A stretch of 19,639 nt of DNA from positions 1 through 19,639 of the forward strand of contig JAWXUF010000019.1 in NCBI GenBank assembly GCA_044432865.1, read 5' to 3'. The number at the start of each line of letters is the position of its first letter. Within the stretch, counting starts at the first letter, position 1. A program made the translations under genes and the position numbers. The stretch is from JAWXUE01 sp044432865 (GTDB lineage: Bacteria > Bacillota_I > Bacilli_A > Acholeplasmatales > Anaeroplasmataceae). Below the pieces are notes generated by a model. It was given only the letters and a program-made list of their open reading frames with translations, was not told where the DNA came from and made no database searches. Shown here piece after piece: positions 6,537-15,426 of the stretch.

Positions 6537-8846
6537 ATGAAAGAAAATATTTTATCATTACCAGCGATAGCTGTTAGAGGTCTTGTACCAATCCCAAATA
6601 ATGATTTAAGAATTGATGTAGGACGTGCGCTTTCTTTAAATGCACTTAAAGTTTCTGAAAAAGATCATGATTTCAATATTGTTATTATGTTACAAAAAGA
6701 TCCTTTAATTGAAGATGTTACACCAGAGGATTTATATGATATTGGTGTATTAGCTCGTGTTACATTAAAATTAAAAATTCCTAATAATCAATTACGTGTT
6801 AAATTTAATTTATTACAAAAAGTTAAAATTCTTGAAGTCACTCAAGATGAACCATATTTTGAAGTTAATTATGAACATGTAGAAGATAGAAATGAAGAAG
6901 ATTCTGAAACTTTAACATTAGTTAAAATGTTATGTGATGAATTATTCAAAAACCCATCTTTATATTTAAATAATCATGATGATATAATGAAAAAAATTGA
7001 ATCAGGTGTTTCTAGTAGTCTATTATGTGATTATGTTTCTCATAACTTACGTCAATCAAATAATCGTTTACAATATTTATTAGAAGATAATTTAAATGTA
7101 AGATTAACTTCTATTTTAACTGATATTCGTAAAGAAAAAGATATGCAATTATTAGAAAATAAAATCAATGAAGCTGTTAAAAAAAGTATCGATGAATCTC
7201 AAAAAGAGTATTACCTAAGAGAAAAAATGAAAGCTATTCAAAATGAATTAGGTGATAAAGCTAAAAAAGAAGAAGATATTGATAAAATGAGAGAAAAGAT
7301 AACTGAATCTAAAATGCCTAAAGCTATGATGGATAAGGCATTAGTTGAATTAAGAAGATATCAAGATACTCCAAGTCAATCTGCTGATAGTCAAATCTTA
7401 AAAAATTACCTTGATTTCATCATTGAATTACCATGGCATTTAGAAAGTATTGATAATCAAGATTTAGCTTCAGTAATTGAAGAATTAAATAAAAATCACC
7501 ATGCTTTAGATAAAGTAAAAGACCGTATCGTTGAGTATTTAGCTGTTAAAATTATGACAAATAAAACTCCTCAAACAATTTTATGTTTAGTTGGCCCTCC
7601 TGGTGTTGGTAAAACATCACTTGCAACTTCTATTGCTACTGCATTAAATAGAAAATTTGTTAAAATTGCTTTAGGTGGAGTTAAAGATGAGTCTGAAATA
7701 AGAGGACACAGAAGAACTTACATTGGAGCATTACCAGGTAGAATTTTAAATAGTATGCATAAAGCTAAAACAGTTAACCCTGTTATTTTATTAGATGAGA
7801 TTGATAAAATGGCTTCTGATATTAAAGGTGATCCAGCAAGTGCTATGTTAGAGGTATTAGACCCAGAACAAAACCACACATTCTCTGATCACTATATGGA
7901 AGAACCATATGATTTATCAAAAGTATTATTTATTACAACAGCGAACTATCTTCAAAATATTCCTGCTCCTTTAAGAGATCGTATGGAAATTGTTGAATTA
8001 TCAAGTTATACTAAATTTGAAAAATTTAATATTGCTAAAACACATTTAGTTGATAGACAATTAATTGCTCATGGTTTAGATGAAGATAAATTCTCTATTA
8101 CAGATGAAGCAATACAACTATTAGTAAGTGGATATACAGCTGAAGCTGGTGTTCGTGAATTAAATAGACAAATTGGTTCTTTAGTAAGAAAAACAATTAA
8201 AGAAATTTTATTAAACAAAGTTGAAAAAGTAGAAATTACTGTAGACAATGTTGAAAAATTCTTAGGAAATGTAAAATATACTGATTCAAGTGTTAACAAA
8301 ACTGACAAAGTTGGTGTTGTTACTGGATTAGCATATACTTCATTTGGTGGTAGTGCACTTGAAATCGAAGTTACACATTACTCAGGTAAAGGTGGATTAG
8401 TATTAACAGGTAAACTAGGAGATGTAATGAAAGAGTCTGCTCAAACAGCTTTATCATATGTTAAATCTCAAGCAAATGAATTAAACATTGATCCTAAATT
8501 CTTTGAAACTCATGATATTCATGTTCATGTACCTGAAGGTGCTGTACCTAAAGATGGTCCTTCAGCTGGTGTAACTTTAACATCTGCAATTGCATCTGCT
8601 GTAACTAAGAGAGCTGCTAAAGCTTCTATTGGTATGACAGGAGAAGTTACATTGTCTGGTAGAGTGTTACCAATTGGTGGATTAAGAGAGAAATCTATTG
8701 CTGCCCACCAACAAGGAATTAAAACAATAATTATACCTAAAGATAATGAAAAAGACATTACTGATATTCCAAAAGAAGTGTTAGAAACATTAGAAATAAT
8801 TTGTGTTTCACACGTTGATGAAGTATTAGCAAAAATTTTAGTATAA
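6537..8846 (+). CDS. lon: ATP-dependent Lon protease (LonA type)
   Basis: Lon unfolds and degrades damaged and regulatory proteins in the cytosol. Order of parts: N-terminal LON substrate domain (LPAIAVRGLVPIPN at the start), a helical region, the AAA+ module with Walker A GPPGVGKTS (353-361) and Walker B VILLDEID (416-423), and the protease domain with catalytic Ser676 in KDGPSAG and Lys719 in GGLREKS; the 43-residue Ser-Lys spacing matches the family. There is no transmembrane segment, so LonA rather than LonB. ATG 6537 is chosen because AGGAG (6525-6529) lies 7 nt upstream; ATG 6519 has no ribosome binding site. Length 769 residues is normal. Confidence 0.96.
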   Translation: MKENILSLPAIAVRGLVPIPNNDLRIDVGRALSLNALKVSEKDHDFNIVIMLQKDPLIEDVTPEDLYDIGVLARVTLKLKIPNNQLRVKFNLLQKVKILEVTQDEPYFEVNYEHVEDRNEEDSETLTLVKMLCDELFKNPSLYLNNHDDIMKKIESGVSSSLLCDYVSHNLRQSNNRLQYLLEDNLNVRLTSILTDIRKEKDMQLLENKINEAVKKSIDESQKEYYLREKMKAIQNELGDKAKKEEDIDKMREKITESKMPKAMMDKALVELRRYQDTPSQSADSQILKNYLDFIIELPWHLESIDNQDLASVIEELNKNHHALDKVKDRIVEYLAVKIMTNKTPQTILCLVGPPGVGKTSLATSIATALNRKFVKIALGGVKDESEIRGHRRTYIGALPGRILNSMHKAKTVNPVILLDEIDKMASDIKGDPASAMLEVLDPEQNHTFSDHYMEEPYDLSKVLFITTANYLQNIPAPLRDRMEIVELSSYTKFEKFNIAKTHLVDRQLIAHGLDEDKFSITDEAIQLLVSGYTAEAGVRELNRQIGSLVRKTIKEILLNKVEKVEITVDNVEKFLGNVKYTDSSVNKTDKVGVVTGLAYTSFGGSALEIEVTHYSGKGGLVLTGKLGDVMKESAQTALSYVKSQANELNIDPKFFETHDIHVHVPEGAVPKDGPSAGVTLTSAIASAVTKRAAKASIGMTGEVTLSGRVLPIGGLREKSIAAHQQGIKTIIIPKDNEKDITDIPKEVLETLEIICVSHVDEVLAKILV

Positions 8847-8853
8847 GAAAATA

Positions 8854-8889
8854 AACTATAGATTTTATAAAAAAATCTATAGTTTTTTT
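8854..8889 (+). terminator. rho-independent terminator after lon
   Basis: A 13-bp perfect stem AACTATAGATTTT (8854-8866) / AAAATCTATAGTT (8872-8884) has loop ATAAA and a seven-T run (8883-8889). It separates tig-lon from the condensin operon. Confidence 0.9.
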
Positions 8890-8934
8890 CTTTTGTCGAT
8901 TTTTCTAGAAAAAAAGTTTTTTACATATAAAACG

Positions 8935-8963
8935 TTGTATAAGTCTCTAAAATATGATATAAT
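8935..8963 (+). promoter_or_regulatory. promoter of the jetABC-sepF-ylmH operon
   Basis: TTGTAT (8935-8940) lies 17 nt from consensus TATAAT (8958-8963), with an extended TGA element at 8955-8957. The start of jetA is 36 nt downstream. No other promoter with both boxes is evident until ylmH ends, so this one probably drives all five genes. Confidence 0.8.
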
Positions 8964-8998
8964 TTTCATAGCATTGACAAAAAAAGAGGAGTGAAAGA

Positions 8999-10414
8999 AT
9001 GAGCTTGTTTAAGACAATTCCAGATAATTTTTTCTCATTACTTGCAAGTCCAAATAAATCAATTTATTTCGATTGTTTAGTAATAGCGTTTGATGCATAT
9101 GAAGATGCATCTATAATGGGTGTTGAAAGAAAACACGTTGTAGAATTATTAACTGATTATCTTGATCGTATTAATGAAAACTTAATTCAAGATGAGGATG
9201 ATGATGAAGTTAATGATAATCAATCAAGAGCATATGCAATTCTTAGAAAATTTGAATTCCATGGTTGGATTGATTTAGAAATAACAAATGATTACGAAGA
9301 GTTAATTAACTTTAGAGAGTATGCAATTACTGTAATTGAAGCACTTAAAAATATTAAATTCGTTGATTATGGTGATGATGGTAGTATGCCTGATGATATT
9401 TTAATTGATGAACCTGAAGATTTCAAAGGGTATATTTATACAATTTATTCAGTATTAGCTAATAAAACTTCTCATGATTATGGATATATATTAGATATTG
9501 TTTATAAAAATACTAAAATGTTTATGCGTGTGTTAAGAAAATTAGATGTACGTATGAAAGAATATATTAAATCAATTGTTGATAAATTTGAAATTAAAGA
9601 ATTAATGGAGAACTTATTAAAATATAAAATTGAATTATTTGATAAAACTTATTACAAATTAAAAACAAGTGATAATATTAATAAATATCGTTTGTTTATC
9701 GTTAATTCATTAAACGAATTAGTAAATGATGAGGCTGCGTTAGAATTAATTTCTACAAGTCCTAGATATAACAATTTATTTGAAAAAGAAGCACAATTAA
9801 AAGCAATGAAAGATATTTATGAGATTATTGATTTATTTAATAACCTTGATGAATTTATTAGTGAAATTGATAAGAAAAATAAAACTTATTTAAACTCAAC
9901 AATTGCTAAAATTCAATTCTTATTAAATGAAGAAGCAGATATCTCTGGTAAATTAAATTCTATCTTAAAATTCATTACTGATAAAAATAAAAAAGGACAA
10001 ATGAACGATGCAATTAAAGTGATAAGTCCTTTATATAATTTGAATCAATTGAAGTCATTAAATATGAATTCTTTATATACACAAAGAGGTACATACAAGA
10101 AGTTCGAACCAGCATTATTAGATACTTCTAAAAAAGAATTAATTGATTTTGAAAAAGTATTCTTTGATGAATATAAATCAATTTATACAGAAACACTTGT
10201 ATATCAATTTACAATGGAAAACATGGTAGATGGTGTATTTAGAGCAAGTGAGGTTTTATCTTATGAAGCTAATTTAGCAGAAATTTTAATGTTATTATTC
10301 TGTTTAATTTATGCTGATCAATCAAGAAAATTAAAAGTTAGAAGATTAGAAAATGATGTAAATCATGTTAAATATCTATTAAAAGACTTTGAAATTTATG
10401 TGGAGGGAAATTAG
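8999..10414 (+). CDS. jetA: JetA-like (DUF5716) kleisin subunit of a Wadjet/MksBEF-type condensin
   Basis: This 471-residue protein opens with LFKTIPDNFFSLLASPNKSIYFDCL, the recognisable start of the JetA family (DUF5716), the MukF/MksF-like kleisin that bridges the two SMC heads. The N-terminal ~120 residues look like a winged-helix region ending in an acidic patch (DEDDDE near residue 66); the rest is mostly helical with no catalytic motif. AGGAG precedes ATG 8999 at normal distance. Its TAG stop directly abuts the ATG of jetB (0 nt). The order jetA-jetB-jetC is that of Wadjet operons, where the complex extrudes loops and cleaves plasmids with JetD. No JetD follows here, so a chromosome-organising role is as likely as defence. 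Family call is from sequence memory. Confidence 0.8.
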   Translation: MSLFKTIPDNFFSLLASPNKSIYFDCLVIAFDAYEDASIMGVERKHVVELLTDYLDRINENLIQDEDDDEVNDNQSRAYAILRKFEFHGWIDLEITNDYEELINFREYAITVIEALKNIKFVDYGDDGSMPDDILIDEPEDFKGYIYTIYSVLANKTSHDYGYILDIVYKNTKMFMRVLRKLDVRMKEYIKSIVDKFEIKELMENLLKYKIELFDKTYYKLKTSDNINKYRLFIVNSLNELVNDEAALELISTSPRYNNLFEKEAQLKAMKDIYEIIDLFNNLDEFISEIDKKNKTYLNSTIAKIQFLLNEEADISGKLNSILKFITDKNKKGQMNDAIKVISPLYNLNQLKSLNMNSLYTQRGTYKKFEPALLDTSKKELIDFEKVFFDEYKSIYTETLVYQFTMENMVDGVFRASEVLSYEANLAEILMLLFCLIYADQSRKLKVRRLENDVNHVKYLLKDFEIYVEGN

Positions 10415-11011
10415 ATGTTAGAAACTTATGAAAAATTAAATAATAGTACTAAAAATACGTTCTCTGATATATGTAATAAATTATTAGCAAACAGTTTTTT
10501 AGCTAGAGATAAAAGAGATAATAAAGAAGCATACTTCTTTGTTATTAGTTACAAAGAATTATTTGATGAATTCTTTAGAGTATTAAATTATGAATTAGTA
10601 ATCGATAGAAACGTTGGAGCAATTCAATTATATAGTGATTCAGTTAGTCATTTATATAAACTTAAAAAAGAAGAATCAATCATCCTTTTAATTTTAAGAT
10701 TACTTTATCAAGAAAAATTAAAAGAAACAACATTAAGTACTAACATCGTTATTACTTCAAATGAAATCCATGAAAAATATGAGTTATTAGAATTAAGAAA
10801 AAGAATTACAAAAACTGACTTAGTTTCTGTGTTAAGATTATTCAAAAAATATAACTTATTAGAACCATTAGGAGATATTACAAATTCAAAAACTGAAGTT
10901 GTACTTTTCCCAACATTACTTCAAGCAATCAATTCACAAAATGTAAATGAAGTATTAAATGCAATTACTAAACTAAACCAAGAAGGTGAAAAAGATGAAA
11001 AGGCTAACTAA
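10415..11011 (+). CDS. jetB: JetB-like (DUF4194) MukE/MksE-type condensin subunit
   Basis: This 198-residue protein matches the JetB family (DUF4194), the small winged-helix partner (MukE equivalent) that binds the kleisin and DNA. Typical features are the KLKKEESIILLILRLLYQE helix near residues 87-106, the segment ITSNEIHEKYELL and the LFKKYNLLEPLGD wing region. GGAGGG at 10402-10407 overlaps the jetA end, with the start codon immediately after the jetA stop. Its last six codons overlap jetC, so translation of the three subunits is coupled. There is no signal peptide or membrane segment. Confidence 0.8.
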   Translation: MLETYEKLNNSTKNTFSDICNKLLANSFLARDKRDNKEAYFFVISYKELFDEFFRVLNYELVIDRNVGAIQLYSDSVSHLYKLKKEESIILLILRLLYQEKLKETTLSTNIVITSNEIHEKYELLELRKRITKTDLVSVLRLFKKYNLLEPLGDITNSKTEVVLFPTLLQAINSQNVNEVLNAITKLNQEGEKDEKAN

Positions 11012-14000
11012 AATTCGTTTAATTAATTGGCATTATTTCGGTAATGAAACAATTAATATTAAAAATAATGTTTTACTAACAGGTCAAAATGCAACAGGTA
11101 AATCGACTATTCTTGATGCCTTAACATATGTAATTACAGCAGGAGATACTCAATTTAACTTAGCTGCTAATGAAAAAGGTAAAAGGGATTTAAGAGGATA
11201 TGTAAAATGTAAAATCGGTGCAGATGATAAACAATATTTACGTGAAGGTGATATTACAGGTCATGTTGCATTAGAATTTTATGATGAAACAAATGATGAG
11301 TATTTCACTGTTGGTACAGTAATTGACTGTGTAGGAGATATCTTACCTGCTAAATCAATATTCTATTCTGGACAAGGTCGTTTAGAAGATAAAAACTTAG
11401 TACAATCTAATGGTGTAATTAACTCTACACAAGACTTTAAAAAGAATAACCCTAAGTATGATACATATTTAACTAAGAAAGAAGCTAAAAGAGCATTTAG
11501 AATGTTATTTGGATCTTTAACAGAAGATTTCTTTAAATTAATTCCTAAAGCATTAGCATTCAAACCAATTGGTGATGTTAAAGAATTTATCTATCAACAT
11601 TTATTAGAAGAAAAACAAATTGATGTTGAAAATATTAAAGATTCAATTCGTTCATATAAAGAACTAGAAAGAATCCTTAATTTAATTAAAGAGAAAATCG
11701 TATCTTTAAAGAAAATCGAAGAAGTATCTTTAGATATTGATGCTACTCAAGAAAGATTAAACTATTTAACTTATATGTATAAATTATTTGAAGAAAAAGC
11801 TATTTCTTTAAATATTGATAGACAAAATAGTTATATTCTTAAATTAGATCAACAATTAGCTGGTGTTACAAATGATATTAATCGTTGTATATCAACTAAT
11901 GATGATTTACAAGAAAGAGCAAAAGAATTATATAAAGTATTATCTAATGATGATGCATTTACTCAAAATGAATATTTAGATAAACAAATTGATAAAAACA
12001 AATCATTACAAGAAGAATTAAGTGTAAAATACGGAGAATACTTAAAAACTGTAAATTATATTAATGCTTTAACAAGTGATTTAAGAGAGTATGATGATAA
12101 TCCAATTGTTAAGAAAATTAACTCTTTATCATTAAATACTATCAAAAAAGAAAATGTTGCTGATATGAAACTTAAATTAGTTGATTATGATCATGAATTA
12201 AAATTATATTCAAATAGTTTAAATCAAAAAATAGGTTCTTTAGAATCTCAAAAAGCAATTGCTTTATCAGAAATTACTGAAGTTTCTAATCAAATTAGAA
12301 ATTTAGAAAATAGATCATTAAGATATAATCCAGAAGTATTATCATTAAAACATGAAATTCAAGTAGGATTAAAACAAATCTATAATCAAGAAATATCTGT
12401 ATATATTTTAGCTGAATTATTAGAAATTACAGATAAAAAATGGGCTGATACTGTTGAGGTATATTTAGGAAATCAACGTTTCAACTTAATTGTAGAACCT
12501 CGTTATTTTGATGCTGCATTACAAGTTTATAACAAAGTTAAATCAGCAAAACAAATTTATAACGTTGGTCTTGTAAATACTAAAAAGATTTCAAATTATA
12601 ATACTTGTAATCCAGATAGTATGGCTAACATTATCTCATCTGAAAATGTAGATGCTAAACGTTATATTAATATGACAGTTGGTAACTTAATTTTATGTGA
12701 TGACGTAAAAGAATTAGAAAACTTTTCTTCAAGTATTACAAATGAAGGAATGGTTTACAAAGGATATACAGTTAGAAGCTTAAACTATAGAGCAGTTAAA
12801 AAACCATTTATTGGTGCATCTGCTTTAGAAGATCAAAAAGCACAATCAATTCAAGAAGCTGAAGAAGTAAAACAAAGATATCATAAAATTTCAAAACAAA
12901 TTGAAGATATTAAAGTTGTTGCTTCAAATGTATCAAGAATAGATTTAAAATCATTAGAATTAAACTGTGGGTTACATAGTGAATTAAATGATACAAAAGA
13001 AGCTTTAAGAGATTTTAATGAGCAAAAGAAAAATCAAAATATTTTCTCAGCTAAAGACTTACAAGAAAATTATAATAATGTTAATGAGCAAATTAAAATG
13101 TTAGAAGCAGAAAAAACTGCTCATATTGAGAAAAGAGGTAGCGTATCAAATCAAATTGATAATGCTAAAAATTCATTAAATGAATTAATTTCTCAACAAA
13201 CTGAAATTATTAGTAATCTTGAAGATATTAAAGCTAATTCATTAAATATTGAAGCTCAAGCACAACAAGAAATTGCTGAATGTATGGCTGAAAGTAGAGA
13301 TGTTAATAAACATTTATCTTCTTATACTAAGAAAAAAGATTTAGAAACATTAAACTTTGATCACTTAGTAGATAACTTATCAGCAATTCAATTAAAATAT
13401 AACCAAGCATATAACCTTGAATATACACTTGGATTAACTGATTTATCTAAATACTTAAATGAATTAGAAAAATTAGAAAAATCTGAAATTATTTCTTATG
13501 AAAACAAAGTAAGAAGTGCAAGAGAAGATGCAGAGTTATTATTCAAAGAAGATTTCTTAAGTAAATTAAGAAACTACATTATGAGTGCAGAAGATGAAAT
13601 TGCTAAGATTAATGAAACTTTATCTACATTCCAATTCGGTGAAGATAAATATGAATTCGTATTCCCTAAAAGTAAAGAATTCTCATTATTCTATGATATG
13701 GTAACTGAAGACTTAAATAATGTTAACGAAGGATTCTTTAATATTGATTTTGAACAGAAATATAATGAACAATTAGAAATGTTATTTAGTAGTTTAGCAG
13801 CTGATGAAGAAAATTCACATGGTGCAATTAATAAATTTACTGACTATAGAACTTATATGGATTATGATATTAAAATCACAAATCTAGATGGTGAAAATGT
13901 TTATTATTCTAAAGTATCAAAAGAGAAATCAGGGGGGGAAACTCAGGTTCCTTTCTATGTAGCAATTCTTGCTTCATTCGTTAGAATTTATCAAAAAAAT

Positions 14001-14234
14001 ACTAGTAGCATTAATGATGCTATTGGTTTAGTAATGTTCGATGAGGTATTTGATAAAATGGATTCACGTCGTATGCAATCGATGATGGGATTCATTAATA
14101 CATTACCAATTCAAATTTTCCTAGCTTGTCCACCACAAAGAATGGAAATATTACAACAATATACGGATACAACTATTATTACAATAAGAGATAATAAAAC
14201 AGCTCAAATTGCTAATTTAGTGTCTAAAGACTAA
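10995..14234 (+). CDS. jetC: JetC/MksB-like SMC ATPase of a Wadjet-type condensin
   Basis: This 1079-residue protein is the motor subunit: an SMC-like ATPase whose head, coiled coil and hinge form the loop-extruding arm. The N-terminal segment IRLINWHYF precedes Walker A GQNATGKST (30-38). Coiled coil covers about 205-450 and 620-870, flanking a globular hinge (about 450-615). The ABC signature is KSGGE (Ser979), and Walker B is LVMFDE (Asp1016-Glu1017), followed by IFLACPPQRM. This matches JetC/MksB more than canonical SMC (about 1180 residues) or MukB (about 1490). ATG 10995 is chosen over an in-frame GTG at 10986 because AAGGTGA lies just upstream at proper spacing. It overlaps jetB by 17 nt. 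A seven-G run (13932-13938) encodes part of the signature motif. Confidence 0.85.
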   Translation: MKRLTKIRLINWHYFGNETINIKNNVLLTGQNATGKSTILDALTYVITAGDTQFNLAANEKGKRDLRGYVKCKIGADDKQYLREGDITGHVALEFYDETNDEYFTVGTVIDCVGDILPAKSIFYSGQGRLEDKNLVQSNGVINSTQDFKKNNPKYDTYLTKKEAKRAFRMLFGSLTEDFFKLIPKALAFKPIGDVKEFIYQHLLEEKQIDVENIKDSIRSYKELERILNLIKEKIVSLKKIEEVSLDIDATQERLNYLTYMYKLFEEKAISLNIDRQNSYILKLDQQLAGVTNDINRCISTNDDLQERAKELYKVLSNDDAFTQNEYLDKQIDKNKSLQEELSVKYGEYLKTVNYINALTSDLREYDDNPIVKKINSLSLNTIKKENVADMKLKLVDYDHELKLYSNSLNQKIGSLESQKAIALSEITEVSNQIRNLENRSLRYNPEVLSLKHEIQVGLKQIYNQEISVYILAELLEITDKKWADTVEVYLGNQRFNLIVEPRYFDAALQVYNKVKSAKQIYNVGLVNTKKISNYNTCNPDSMANIISSENVDAKRYINMTVGNLILCDDVKELENFSSSITNEGMVYKGYTVRSLNYRAVKKPFIGASALEDQKAQSIQEAEEVKQRYHKISKQIEDIKVVASNVSRIDLKSLELNCGLHSELNDTKEALRDFNEQKKNQNIFSAKDLQENYNNVNEQIKMLEAEKTAHIEKRGSVSNQIDNAKNSLNELISQQTEIISNLEDIKANSLNIEAQAQQEIAECMAESRDVNKHLSSYTKKKDLETLNFDHLVDNLSAIQLKYNQAYNLEYTLGLTDLSKYLNELEKLEKSEIISYENKVRSAREDAELLFKEDFLSKLRNYIMSAEDEIAKINETLSTFQFGEDKYEFVFPKSKEFSLFYDMVTEDLNNVNEGFFNIDFEQKYNEQLEMLFSSLAADEENSHGAINKFTDYRTYMDYDIKITNLDGENVYYSKVSKEKSGGETQVPFYVAILASFVRIYQKNTSSINDAIGLVMFDEVFDKMDSRRMQSMMGFINTLPIQIFLACPPQRMEILQQYTDTTIITIRDNKTAQIANLVSKD

Positions 14235-14244
14235 GGAGGATCTT

Positions 14245-14580
14245 ATGGCTTTTTTTAGAAAAAAGAATGAATATGAAAATGCTTCAAATCAAATTAATAA
14301 TAGCAATAAAAAAGCTCGTGAAAGAATTATATTTGAACAATTAAATAATGATTCACAACAAGCTGCTACATTAATTGATCAATTGAAAGCAGGAAGTCCT
14401 TTAGTAATCGATTTCGAAAGATTAGATGTTAAAGAAGGAAATAAAATGTTAGCATTCTTTGCTGGAGCATGTTATGCAAGTGATGCTAGATATATTGAGT
14501 TAAGAGAATCTGTATTTTTATTCGCAAGAAATGTTGATTTTCATGATGGAACATTAGATGAATTCATCAAAAATTTATAA
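14245..14580 (+). CDS. sepF: SepF, FtsZ-ring membrane anchor and cell division protein
   Basis: SepF binds the FtsZ C-terminus and tethers and bundles the Z ring at the membrane. The N-terminus MAFFRKK fits a short membrane-binding start. The SepF domain (about residues 25-108) contains QQAATLIDQLKAGSPLVIDFERL, FFAGACYASDARYIELRESVFLFAR and the final NVDF. At 111 residues it is shorter than B. subtilis SepF (about 150) because the linker is reduced. AAGGAGGATC is a near-perfect ribosome binding site. It starts 10 nt after jetC with no terminator between them and overlaps ylmH by one base (TAATG). sepF beside ylmH and ileS is the usual Firmicutes division-cluster arrangement, but ylmG and divIVA are missing here. 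Confidence 0.9.
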   Translation: MAFFRKKNEYENASNQINNSNKKARERIIFEQLNNDSQQAATLIDQLKAGSPLVIDFERLDVKEGNKMLAFFAGACYASDARYIELRESVFLFARNVDFHDGTLDEFIKNL

Positions 14581-15302
14581 TGGATATATTAAAATTTAAA
14601 AAATTAGAACAATTAGTAGATAAGGTTTATTCAAGTAATAAACCTTATCTTTCTAAATTTTTAGACGAAAGTGAAGTTCAATATCTTTCTAAATTTAATA
14701 AAATAAATATTGAATTTTATGGTGGATTTACTCATTCTAAAAAAAATAGAGCATTCTTATCTCCAAAAGAATTCGAAGTTAAATCTAACTTCAATTTAAC
14801 AGTATTTAAAGTAGTATATAATAAAAAATTCACAACAATAGAACATAAGCATGTTCTAGGTACTATAATGGCTCTAGGTATAGCTAGAGATGTAATAGGT
14901 GATATAGTTGTTGATAATGATATATACTTTGCTGTAACAAACGAAATAAAAGAATTTGTAGTACAAAATCTAAAAGTAATAAATAGAGCCTCAGTTTCTT
15001 TAGAAGAAACAAATGACTCTATAGAGATTAAAGAGAATTTTATTGAACGTGAAATAACAGCATCAAGTCTTAGAATTGATTTAGTTGTATCTAATGTTTA
15101 TAATTTTTCTAGAAATCAAATTAATGACTTTTTTGATCAAGACTATATTTTATTAAATAATGACATTGTAAATAAATCATTTAAAACAGTTAATATAAAT
15201 GATATTATAATATGTAGAAAAAAAGGTAAATTTAAAATAGTAAATATTATAAATTCATCAAGAAATAATAAGCATAAAATACTAATACATATATATAATT
15301 GA
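14580..15302 (+). CDS. ylmH: YlmH, S4-domain RNA-binding protein of the division cluster
   Basis: This 240-residue protein has the YlmH layout: an N-terminal alpha/beta region (residues ~1-150, with EVQYLSKFN and FYGGFTHSKKNRAFLSPKE) and a C-terminal S4 RNA-binding domain (about 163-225; LRIDLVVSNVYNFSRNQINDFF). YlmH homologues bind the ribosome, and in Bacillus they have been linked to rescue of stalled large subunits. The start ATG overlaps the sepF stop (TAATG) and no Shine-Dalgarno is visible, so translation probably depends on re-initiation after sepF. The TGA stop (15300-15302) lies inside the TTGACA -35 box of the first toxin-antitoxin repeat, so the last residues (near LIHIYN) are encoded by or fused to repeat DNA. 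No own terminator follows. Confidence 0.9.
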   Translation: MDILKFKKLEQLVDKVYSSNKPYLSKFLDESEVQYLSKFNKINIEFYGGFTHSKKNRAFLSPKEFEVKSNFNLTVFKVVYNKKFTTIEHKHVLGTIMALGIARDVIGDIVVDNDIYFAVTNEIKEFVVQNLKVINRASVSLEETNDSIEIKENFIEREITASSLRIDLVVSNVYNFSRNQINDFFDQDYILLNNDIVNKSFKTVNINDIIICRKKGKFKIVNIINSSRNNKHKILIHIYN

Positions 15303-15327
15303 CAATATAAAATAATAATGATAATAT
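15299..15327 (+). promoter_or_regulatory. antitoxin RNA promoter, copy A
   Basis: Consensus TTGACA (15299-15304), a 17-nt spacer and TAATAT (15322-15327) with an upstream extended TGA (15319-15321). The boxes are identical in all three copies. The -35 overlaps the ylmH stop codon. Confidence 0.8.
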
Positions 15328-15333
15328 AAAAAC

Positions 15334-15426
15334 ATAAAGCAAGGCTTAGTCAAACTAGGAATTGTTTTTACGAATTTTAATTTGACTAATCACTTATTGG
15401 TAGGGTAGATTAGTCATTTTTCTTTT
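15334..15426 (+). ncRNA. putative type I antitoxin RNA, copy A
   Basis: Predicted ~90-nt untranslated RNA from the promoter at 15299 to the terminator at 15383-15426. It is convergent with the toxin ORF and complementary to the toxin mRNA 3' end. The 5' part contains GCAAGGCTTAGTCAAACTAGG in spaced form (GCAAGGC, TTAGTCA, ACTAGG); its TTAGTCAAA can pair with TTTGACTAA (15381-15389) as an alternative to the terminator stem. A 13-nt block (15370-15382) and part of the terminator loop are copy-specific. Ends are estimated from promoter and terminator positions. Confidence 0.7.
15383..15426 (+). terminator. terminator of antitoxin RNA, copy A (also ends ylmH read-through)
   Basis: TGACTAATC (15383-15391) pairs with GATTAGTCA (15408-15416) around a 16-nt loop, followed by TTTTTCTTTTT. 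On the opposite strand the same stem contains the toxin stop codon, so both RNAs share it. It is the first terminator after ylmH. Confidence 0.8.

Noticed and set aside
14235..15302. JetD nuclease gene expected after jetC
   Set aside because: The next two genes are sepF and ylmH by motif; nothing resembling a TOPRIM-type JetD lies anywhere in the window.
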